From assembly GCF_907164915.1 (NCBI RefSeq), contig NW_025919521.1, forward strand, positions 1 to 64,000: 64,000 nucleotides of DNA, given 5' to 3'. A model generated the notes under the pieces. That model made no database searches. It saw nothing but the letters and a program-made list of their open reading frames with translations, and was not told the origin of the DNA. The position numbers were made by a program, and so were the translations under genes. Origin of the DNA: Impatiens glandulifera (taxonomy: Eukaryota; Streptophyta; Magnoliopsida; Ericales; Balsaminaceae). Within the stretch, counting starts at the first letter, position 1; the number at the start of each line of letters is the position of its first letter. Shown here one piece after another: positions 55,081-64,000 of this stretch.

Positions 55081-55521
55081 TGATTGCCTCCATATTTTTA
55101 CAAATAAATAAAAGTTAAATCACTTGCATAAAAAATGATATAGATATAAGAAGAAAAGATATAATAAAGTTTAAAAGTAAGTATATACAGCTAAGATGAT
55201 CTAAACCAGGATGCATATTTACCTTAGGACTGAAATGAGTTTAATCCTATAAAAACAATTAATGTAGGAAGATAATATGATCCATAATTCTTTAATTTTT
55301 TATAATCTAATTCACTACTTAATTTTTTAATTCTCAAAAAGAAACAAAGAACACCTTAATTAACCTGTTTTATTCATAAATTTTTCCATAATTATCTTCT
55401 CTAATTTCATCTTCTTCATTGGAATAACTCATCTATTTCATCTCCAACCATAACTCTTAACAATTTTTGGTATAGTCGTCAATTTAGTTATATAAATGAG
55501 GTTTGTAATTGATTTTATGTA
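55081..55521. other. AT-rich intergenic stretch
   Basis: No gene, repeat or terminus recognised before the pogo element. Confidence 0.6.
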
Positions 55522-56376
55522 CATCAAAACCTTTATAAATTAATTTAGCGAGATATTATTATATTGATAAATTAATAATTTATTAATAAAAAAGGGTTTT
55601 ACGTATGACTTTTAAATTTTTAAGTATATTAATTAAAAATGAAAAATAAATTATTAAAACAAGTTACAAGGTACATTTTATGAATGTGCATTCACAAATT
55701 AATTAAATTTGTCAAGTTCATTATTTTTTAATAAATAAAAAGTTTGTTTATGATACCAAAAAGTTGGTACATGGTACAAACGTAATACATTAAATATGGT
55801 TAGAAATGTTCGCTATAAAATTTTTATTGAATTTTTTTAAAAACACATCAACTATGGATCCTAAACTAAAAGGTGTTCAAAAATCAACCATGACCAATCA
55901 AAAAATGTTATGCGAGTATAAGAGATATCCCACGTGACATGGAAAATAAAGTGGAGTCTGTAAGGAAAAAAAATTAATCAATTTCCTATGAAAGATGTTT
56001 TATGGATGAAATTGGTTTGTTTTACGCGTTACAATGTGATTATTCATTTGCAACAAAACAACTTGAAGGTATGAAACAAGACAAGGAAAGACTTAAAATT
56101 GTTATTTGTTGCAATGAGGATGGCTCGGAAAAATTTTTTCTATGGATCATTGGTAAGTATGCAAAGTCACGTTGTTTTAAGAATATCAATATGAATTGCA
56201 TAGATTGTAAATATCGTGCCAACAAAAGAGCATAGATGACTGAGTTGCTTTTCCAAGAAAATGTTCCTTGGAAGAATTAACAAATGCATAACTCATTCAA
56301 ATAATATCAAAGGATTGCAAAATATGGAGTTGTTTTTTATACCTAAATACATGACTTCAAAAATTAACCATGTGAT

Positions 56377-59219
56377 CAAGGGAGGAGCTGCATAGTATAT
56401 ATATATTTAACTTTGGAGCTGAATTGAATAAGGGAGGTCAAGCCTTTTATGCCATTTTAATTTCTTTAATATATTTTAAAATTAATATAACTTATATAGA
56501 ATTCATAATTATATTATTCTAATTTCATGATTTTATTAAAATAGTTATTATCAATATTTTATATTATACAAAGAACATTTTCTCCTTACCATGTCAGGGA
56601 AAAAAATATACAAATATTTATAATAATGCATAAATTTTATCTAATACGTATTTATATAAGTTAAAAGGATAAGAACTTATATATAAAATAATTTAAATTA
56701 TATAATAGTATTATTTATTTTAAAATTACATTTATATGAGAATTATATATTTTTTTATTCATATTAATATACTTAATAATACAAATTACTTATAAGAAAA
56801 GATAAAAATAATAATTTATATAAATATAAGGATAAAATAGTATTTTATATTTCTTAATTTTAAACTATTTTAAAATTTTATAAAAAAATATAAACTAATA
56901 TTCAAAAACAACAAGTTAAAACAATTATATTGATTTGGTGCGGTATTCAAATAAATAAATTGATATATTATTTAATTTTCCAAAACGATTTATAGGCATT
57001 AATATTCTATAATCATCTTCTCGAGTGTCTATTCACTTGATAATATATTTTTACCACAATTTTATATTTTTTTTTCTTATTTTCATGTTTTTTTTCTATA
57101 TTTTCAAAATATTAGATTGAAATCCACTATATTAGACTTTCATATTTTTATATATTTATATAGTTAGTTTTTCTTTATTTAAAATTTAATTAATTTAATG
57201 CTTTTTTACCTATGTTTTCTTCAACTTTATAGTTTTAATGTATAAATTTGTTTTTAAAATCGAATATTCTTATCTTTTATTAGATTTCGTATATTTATTT
57301 TATTTTAGTAAGGGTATTCGTGATATTGATTTGGTGCAGTATTTAAATAAATAAATTGATATATGATTTATTTTTACCAAAACGATTTATAGGCATTAAT
57401 ATTCTATAATTGTCTTCTCATGTGTATATTAACTTGATAATCTTTTTTTTACCACGATTTTATAGTTTTGTTCTTAATTTCATGTTTTGTTTTCTTTTTC
57501 CTATATTCTTACAAAATTAGGCTGAAATTCACTAAATTAGAGTTTCATATTTTTTATTTATATAGTTAGTTTTTCCTTATTTAAAACCTAATTAATTTAA
57601 TTTCTCATGTTTTCTTAACCTAATTTTTTTCAACTATATAGTTTTAAATGTATAAATTTGTTTTTTTAATCGAGTATTCTTATCTTTTATTAGATTTCGT
57701 GTATTTATTTATTTTAATAAGGGTATTCGTGAAGTGATTTGATTAATATGTTCACTCATTATTCGTATTAATATTCAAAATAATTTAAAACAGTTATATT
57801 GATTTTGTGCGGTATTTAAATAAATAAATTGATATATTATTTATTCTTCTAAAACGATTTATAGGCATTAATATTCTATAATTGTCTTATTGAGTGTCTA
57901 TTCACTTGATAATCTATTTTTACCACGATTTTGTATTTTCGTTCTTATTTTCATGTTTTGTTTTCTTTTTTCTATATTCTCACAAAATTAGGTTGAAATT
58001 CACTAAATTAAACTTTCATACAAAAAATTATATAGTTAGTTTTCCCTTATTTAAAACCTAATTAATTTAACTTCTCACGTTTTTTTAACCTAATTTTTCT
58101 TCAACTATATAGTTTTAAATGTATAAATTGTTTTTTAAATCGAATATTCTTATCTTTTATTAGATTTTGTATATTTATTTTATTTTATTAAAGGTATTCG
58201 TGAAGCGGTTTGATTAATATTTTTATTATCCGTATTAATATTAAAAAAAAGATAACATAGTTATATTGATTTGTGCGATATTTAAATAAATAAATTGATA
58301 TATTATTAATTCTTCCAAAATGATTTATAGGTATTAATATTTTATAATTGTTTTCTCGAGTATCTATTCACTTGATAATATATTTTTACCACGATTTTGT
58401 ATTTTGTTCTTATTTTATGTTTGTTTTCTTTTTCCTATATTCTCACAAAATTAGGCTGAAATCCACTAAATTAGACTTTCATATTTTTTTTTATATAGTT
58501 AGTTTTCCCTTATTTAAAACCTAATTAATTTAACTTTTACGTTTTCTTAACATAATTTTTCTTCAACTATATAGTTTTATATGTATAAATTTATTTTTTA
58601 AATCGAGTATTGGTATCTTTTATTAGATTTCGTGTATTCATTTTATTTTAGTAAGGGTATTCGTAAAGCGGTTTGATTAATATGTTCACTTATTATCCGT
58701 ATTAATATTCAAAAAATTGATTTGGTGCAGTATTTAAATAAATAAATTGATATATTATTTATTATTCCAAAACAATTTATAGGCATCAATATTCTATAAC
58801 AGTCTTCTCGAATGTCTATGATAATTTGGTTTTTACCACAATTTTGTATTTTTTTTCTTATTTTCATGTTTTGTTTTGTTTTCTTTTTCCTATATTCTCA
58901 CAAAATTAGGCTAAAATCCACTAAATTAAACTTTCATATTTTTTAAATTTATATAATTAGTTTTATCTTATTTAAAACCTAATTAATTTAATTTTTCACA
59001 TTTTCCTAACATAATTTTTCTTTAACTATACAGTTTTAAATGTATAAATTTGTTTTTTAAATCGAGTATTCTTATCTTTTATTAGATTTCGTATATTTGT
59101 TTTATTTTAATAAGGGTATTCGTGAAGCGGTTTGATTAATAAGTTTCACTTATTATTCGTTTTAGTGTAATACCTATAACTTTTTCAGCCCGGGAAAAAA
59201 AATAATGGATTCGCCCTTG
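56377..59219. mobile_element. 2.84-kb non-autonomous hAT-like element made of tandem units
   Basis: Ends CAAGGGAGGAGC and GATTCGCCCTTG (inverted CAAGGG(A/C)G). A perfect 8-bp duplication CATGTGAT flanks it (56369-56376, 59220-59227), and it splits a recognisable transposase motif, so both borders are certain. No ORF inside. TIR and TSD length suggest hAT. Confidence 0.87.
56930..59160 (+). repeat. five tandem ~390-475-bp units inside the hAT-like element
   Basis: The block TTGATTTGGTGCGGTATTTAAATA.. (five forms) starts near 56932, 57326, 57801, 58264 and 58719. Each unit continues with ACGATTTATAGGCATTAATA, a TTTTACCACGATTTT motif, ACAAAATTAGGCTGAAATCC, CTTATTTAAAACCTAATTAA and ends GGGTATTCGTGAAGCGGTTTG. 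Units are clearly related but diverged. Confidence 0.85.
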
Positions 59220-60038
59220 CATGTGATGTTGAGATAATTAGAGCCTTTAAAATGTACTATCGTAAAAGGATATACCGTAAGATTTTGGAAGGATCTGAGT
59301 TGGACATTTATTCTCGAGAAAAGATTAATATTTTAGATGCTATCAATTTGGCTATCTCATCTTGGAGAAATGTGCGACAAGAGGCCATAGCAAATTTCTT
59401 TTGACACTGCAAAATTCATTTGGCAAATCCAACCGGCTCAAGTGATTTAAACGATATAAATTCTGGAGGAGACCTTTGTGAGCTTGAGAACTTGATTAGG
59501 TATGCATTATTGGCACAATATGGATATGAATCAATTTCTAGATTTCTTGATAAAAATAATGAATATTACGATATTCAAAACATTCAAGAAATTATGGAGG
59601 ATACCATTCAAAATCCGGTCGTGATGAAGTTAAGGATGATTTAATAGCTTTGGAAGTAGTCACTCGGAAAGAATTAGCATTGCAAGCGGTAACAACTATT
59701 CATAACTTTTTGTTGTGATACAAGAAGACAATGTCACAACTCTCAAGTACGATGAGGAGATTTAAAGATGAACTCAGTATAGATTTTAAGTGAAAAAAAA
59801 AACAAGCCATTATAGATTTATTTTTTACTAGACAATCTTAAAATTTGGAATATTTTAATAATTATTAATATATAGTTTTGTTGGAACCTATATACATTGG
59901 GATTTTAAAGAGGTTATTATCTTATTATTTATTAATTGTGGTCCAATTTTGTACTGGTTCCAAGTTGGGACTGGACAAATTATTAATTTTATCGAGGTTA
60001 TTAATTTATCGAGTATTAATTTATAGAGGTCTTATATG

Positions 60039-62922
60039 TTTGATTAAATGAACGGCATATGATATTATCTAAACGAATAATTATATTATTGTATTTATCT
60101 TTGCATAAATATTAAATAGTGTTGTAGTAATGAAATATACTATGGTTTATTTTTTAACACCAACTCATATTATTACAATATATTTCTTTCTAGAATTGTA
60201 GTAAAAGTAATTCTGAAAATTTGATTTTTGTTAAATGATCCATTTATATTTTTAAAAAGAATTGTATAACAACAAAAACCTGATATAAGAAAATAAAAAT
60301 TTTATAAAAAAATGAAAATAAAAAAAAGAATACAAATACGTTAACCAACCGATTATCGAGCTCGTAGATTTTTTAAAAATGATTAACTCTTTTCGACTCC
60401 ACTAATTTTCCAGAATAAATAACATAGAACATTATAATAATTGCTACAAATTGAATTTGGTTTAATCCTAGATCACTATATGTATTAACATGTCATTTAA
60501 CCCACTAAATTATGTTATTTTTGTTTAAATAATACAAATTTATTATATTTATTTAATGTTGAAGAAAATATAATTATTTTAACTTAAAAAAAATTATGAT
60601 TAGGTACCACAATCCGAACCAAAAGTCGCCCACAAAATGTTTGCATCTCTACTTCGGGCATTATTGCTCCTCCCTACATAAGAAAATTAGTCAAGTTTAT
60701 CTAGTTATTCATAGACAAAGAGCTTGCCAAGGAGAATTATTATTATTATTTTATGTTAGAGATCTTGTTTGATATTTGGATTTTTAATTTTTTTAAAAGA
60801 TTTTTATCCAAAATTTAACCATCATTTTTCATTTATTTAATTACTTTTTTCAACACTAAAATAAAAAATACATTTTATTTAATTATTTAAATTTAATTTA
60901 TCATTCAAGAGATAAATAAAAATTAAAGGCATTTTGATCATTAATCAACAAAAACATTTATTTTAAATTTTAATCAAACATGTATTTTTAGGGGGGAAAA
61001 TCAAGATTAGACAATCTATGATTATTTAAATTTTAGTTATTTATTTGATAGGGTTATTTGAGTGTTTTATAATTTATGTGTAATTTTTTATCTCGCTTGC
61101 AAGTTTGTTTGTTTTAATGTACAAATATATTTTATAATAAATAATTATTTTTAAAAAATAATTAACATGAAAATAGCACTATGAACGAATCTACGTATTA
61201 CAACCTTTCAAAAATAATAGTAATAATAATATTTGTGTTTTATAATGTTGACATTAATTTTTTTATTCATCCCGGATAATAATATTAAAAATGATACGTA
61301 TTTGACGACTATAATTATTGAAAATTCGACGATTTTTTTAACCATATAATCAAATAAAAATTAATCACGATAATTATCAAAAATAGGTAGATATATCATA
61401 TCAGTCGTCTTAATCTAAAGTTTTTATTAACTATCGAGTTTTCAAATATCTTCTTGTAGGTTTTTTTATTTCATACATTATTTATTTGAACTGGTGATAG
61501 TCATCCAAGTACGTCAATTTTTTTGGGGCAGTGATTAGATTGTTGAATCACTGCTAATTTTTTTATATTTAATAGACAACCATAGAATGATATATGAGAC
61601 AGTTTACATGTTTTAAGAAAAATATGACAAACACATATTTTAGATCAACATTTTACTTCAATAATTTTGTTTATTCTTATTACAATTTATTTCTAACATC
61701 GTATTTATATAAATTTTATATAATTTTGAGACAAAATTTCTAACAAAATATATCCACTAAAGTAAATTGATTAACAAAGTGACTTCAATTTTCTTCTTTG
61801 GCTTCAACTAAACCAACCACGACTTTCGGTTAGTTCGATCCTATTCTTTCAGGCACGGCCTCAATCCAACATGTTTAAAGAAGGAAGCAAAAGTAGGAAA
61901 TTTTGGTGAACCATCTTTCTTTTATTATGTGTGGCACTGCCTCATTGGATAACAACCCATATTCACAACTTATTTACTATAATTATGTTTGTCTAAATAT
62001 TTTTACAAATAATTAAGTTAAAATATTCTATACACAACCAATCATACAATTTAAAAATCTCATAATAATTCTAATATTATACTATATAAATATAAATTCA
62101 CTCATTATAACAATGTTATCAAACAATGTCTCTATAGATGAGAGTCACCAATTATATAAATATTTTATAAAATAATGGCCTACTTTTTTTCTTCTTTTAA
62201 TCATTCTCCCTTTAACTTTAACTTCTGTAATATGTAATAGTGAAGTGACCCATAAATAGTTATAAGGGGAGCTAAATGTAAAAAATTTATTGAGTAGTTT
62301 TAATATGTTGTTTTTTCTTTCTTCAACTTCTATTTCTTCTAAAACTAGTAAGGCATGAACCATGTCAAACCAAGATCAATGAACTTAGAGTATGAGTTAG
62401 CCACGTTCTTATGCAAAGTTATCAAAATTCTAAGTGCTCCTAGTTCAGAAACCACACAAAAAAACACATGGAGACCCAAACTAACTCATAACTCACAGAC
62501 TAACCAAAGAAATAACATGAGAATTAGCATCAATATGTAGATTGCTTTTGTCTTGAGCCAACAAAGGGACACTCGGTCTCATTTTGGCACCATATCATAT
62601 ATCGATCTGAAAAATATTTTTATTTGTTGCGAATTAAGGTTAAGGCATTTCAAATCCATGACGTGGTTGTGGAAGCAGGGACAACCAGAGCTATTTGCAT
62701 CGGGATACCATCAAATTCGAGAAAGAAGTTAACATAGTCAAGCCTTTCGGACTCATTCGGGTTTCTATGAGTTTCAACACAATGAAAAAAACATAACATG
62801 AAAAATATAGTTCAAAATAAAAGACAAACTGTTAATTGGCTTAAAATGCTCAAGAAAAACAATGAGGTCCGAATCAACATATATTCCAAATCTAATCTTC
62901 GACATTGTCATGATAATGACAT
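60039..62922. other. AT-rich intergenic region without recognisable genes
   Basis: 61610-61810 echoes 53930-54140 and 54950-55010 (TCTTCTTTGGCTTCAACTAA, CCAACCAC), so an old dispersed repeat is present twice. 62340-62920 is less AT-rich and may be a decayed coding remnant, but its short frames (for example MNLEYELATFLCKVIKILS at about 62379) match nothing I know. Confidence 0.5.
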
Positions 62923-63160
62923 TGTGAAAGTTTGAATTAAGAATTTATAATATAAACAAGAACTATTTGATTGAGTTCTTGAAAAGAAAGATTGATATAA
63001 TATTACTGATTGAATAAGTAATCTTTACAATAGTTTATCTATTTGTAATAGTAATAGAAAAGATGACTAATATGAGAAAACATAGGAATTAGTTAATATA
63101 TTGATCCTAAAAAATAGGAGATAAATCAATAATTTCTCTTATTTGTTTAATACTTTATCA
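62923..63160 (-). repeat. short copia LTR (about 238 bp)
   Basis: On the element's strand it starts TGATAAAGTATTAAAC and ends CAAACTTTCACA (TG..CA). It directly follows a PPT and the pol end. Bases GACAT beyond it would be one TSD copy; the partner lies outside the window. Confidence 0.78.
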
Positions 63161-63172
63161 TCCCCCTTCAAG
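63161..63172 (-). promoter_or_regulatory. polypurine tract of the right-edge copia element
   Basis: TTGAAGGGGGA on the minus strand abuts the LTR start TGATAAAG. Confidence 0.8.
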
Positions 63173-64000
63173 TGAACATGTGAGGCATAAACTATGAGTT
63201 TTTACGTAAAAGAGAAAATCAACGAGAAGCAAGAACTTTGGTGAAGATATCAGCCACTTGATCTTCAGTAAGAATGTACTAGATAAGTAGTTGTTTATGA
63301 GCAACTTTATATCGAATAAAGTAAAAATTGATTTCAATATATTTTATGCGAGCATGAAATATCGGGTTTGTTAATAAGAATGCGACACCAATATTATCAC
63401 ACCATAGAACTGGGGAAAAAGAAAATGAAACTCGAAGTTCACTAAGTAGAGATTGAATCCAGCAAAGATCAGCAGTTGTATATGCAAGAGCACGATATTC
63501 AGATTCAGTACTAGTGCGAGCAATTACTTGTTATTTCTTAGAATTCCAAGAAATGAGGTTGTCACCTAGAAAATACAAAATTCTATTGTTGAACGATGAT
63601 CATCAATACATCATACCTAGTCATCATTAGAGTAGGAAGCAAGAGTGAATTGTGAAATTGGACGAAGAAACATCTCATGATGAGGAGTATGACGAAGATA
63701 TCAAAGAATACGTTTAACCGCTCCCCAATGAGAAGAGATGAGAGTTTGCATGAATTGTCAAACTCGATTGACAGTAAGGGCTAACTCAGGACTAGTGAGT
63801 GTAAGCTATTGTAGAGATCTACTCCGATAGAGAAACAAATCAGATAAAGGATCACCATCATGTTTAGAAAGAGAGGAGCTAGCAAATACAGAAGTGTGTA
63901 ATAGATTTTCTTGAAGCACATCAACCCGAGTGAGAATATCGTCAATATACTTAGAATTACTTTCATTCCAAGAAAGTAATTTAATTGACCTAAATCTTTA
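63173..64000 (-). pseudogene. copia pol 3' end (RT C-terminus and RNase H), decayed, runs off the right edge
   Basis: Minus-strand reading: KDLGQLNYFLG at the window edge (RT C-terminus), then YIDDILTRVDVLQEN, LTLTSPELALTVNRV, ISSHWGAVKRIL (family STHWSAVKRILRYL), SQFTLASYSNDD (RNase H first Asp region), ISWNSKK-like and STESEYRALAYTTAD-like motifs out of frame with one another, then WCDNI and EDQVADIFTK. Many stops and several frame changes. Sequence differs clearly from the 36.8-50.9 kb element, and the short LTR points to another copia lineage. Most of the element lies to the right. Confidence 0.85.

Larger units (their letters stand above)
55854..59842 (+). pseudogene. CENP-B/Tigger-like (DDE_1) pogo transposase, decayed and interrupted
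   Basis: The N-terminus begins at ATG 55854 with TMTNQKMLCEYKRYP, the start of the CENP-B-type DNA-binding domain, most of which is then missing. At 55990 the DDE domain resumes: MDEIGLFYALQ (first catalytic Asp), ATKQLEGMKQDKERLKIVIC, CNEDGSEKFFLWIIGKYAKS and NCIDCKYRANKRA, then stops. The frame runs to ELFFIPKYMTSKIN at 56376, where the hAT-like element interrupts the family motif around Pro-Cys-Asp. Past it (59228) the protein continues with VEIIRAFKMYYRKRIYRKIL, INILDAINLAISSWRNV and ANFF, later KKKQAIIDLFF, the C-terminal motif. The 341-bp gap in the N-terminal domain and many stops make it non-functional. Confidence 0.85.
55522..60038 (+). mobile_element. pogo/Lemi1-like DNA transposon, split by a hAT-like insertion
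   Basis: Left end CATCAAAACCTTTATAAATTA after TA; right end TATTAATTTATAGAGGTCTTATATG. These are degenerate forms of the plant pogo (Emigrant/Lemi1) TIR CAGTAAAACCTCTATAAATTAAT. Subterminal features at the right, GGTTCCAAGTTGGGACTGGACAA and ATTAATTTATCGA repeats, are also typical. Removing the 2.84-kb insertion leaves about 1.7 kb, consistent with an internally deleted autonomous element. Confidence 0.68.

Overview
The window is nuclear DNA of a flowering plant, most likely a eudicot. It is very AT-rich, has short plant-type introns with GT..AG borders, and holds plant-specific transposon families. Only one ordinary host gene can be supported: the 5' half (five exons, minus strand, running off the left edge) of peroxisomal 1,4-dihydroxy-2-naphthoyl-CoA synthase, a phylloquinone (vitamin K1) enzyme. 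Almost everything else is mobile or repetitive DNA, much of it nested, and many element borders can be fixed by target-site duplications (TSDs).

Layout, left to right. 1-1000: DHNS exons and promoter. About 1.2-1.8 kb: a pogo/Emigrant-like deletion derivative. 2.37-5.68 kb: eleven head-to-tail copies of a ~308-bp unit with tRNA-like pol III A and B boxes (a SINE-derived satellite); two inverted copies lie at 8.0-8.76 kb. 5.7-6.8 kb: a dispersed repeat whose second copy is at 35.7-36.75 plus 50.87-51.0 kb. 9142-31010: a complete 21.9-kb Mutator-like element (MULE) with ~100-bp terminal inverted repeats (TIRs) and a perfect 9-bp TSD. It carries two diverged, broken Ulp1-type protease genes, a broken DUF7745-like gene, a small unknown ORF, an intact 716-aa FAR1/MULE transposase and a captured BRCA1/BARD1-type BRCT fragment, all separated by arrays of GCGAAG-type palindromes. 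31.0-35.5 kb: a degenerate minisatellite with a LINE ORF1-only element inserted, itself hit by a 286-bp hAT element with an 8-bp TSD.

36756-50860: a 14.1-kb Ty1/copia retrotransposon on the minus strand, with 1.32-kb LTRs, TSD GAATG, and gag and pol with lesions. Downstream of pol are three paralogous accessory ORFs, each behind its own TATA-like box; the last was once a ~950-aa protein. The site of this insertion is present, empty, in the repeat copy near 6.57 kb. 51.63-53.53 kb: a solo copia LTR containing a ~0.9-kb hairpin-forming minisatellite. 55.5-60.0 kb: a pogo/Lemi1-like element with a decayed transposase split by a 2.84-kb hAT-like element that is itself made of five tandem ~0.4-0.47-kb units. 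62.9-64 kb: a decayed copia pol end with PPT and short LTR, running off the right edge.

The two most unusual objects are the giant MULE with alternating gene and palindrome-array modules, and the copia element with a triplicated accessory gene family. All gene calls rest on reading the sequence and recognising motifs; no database search was possible.
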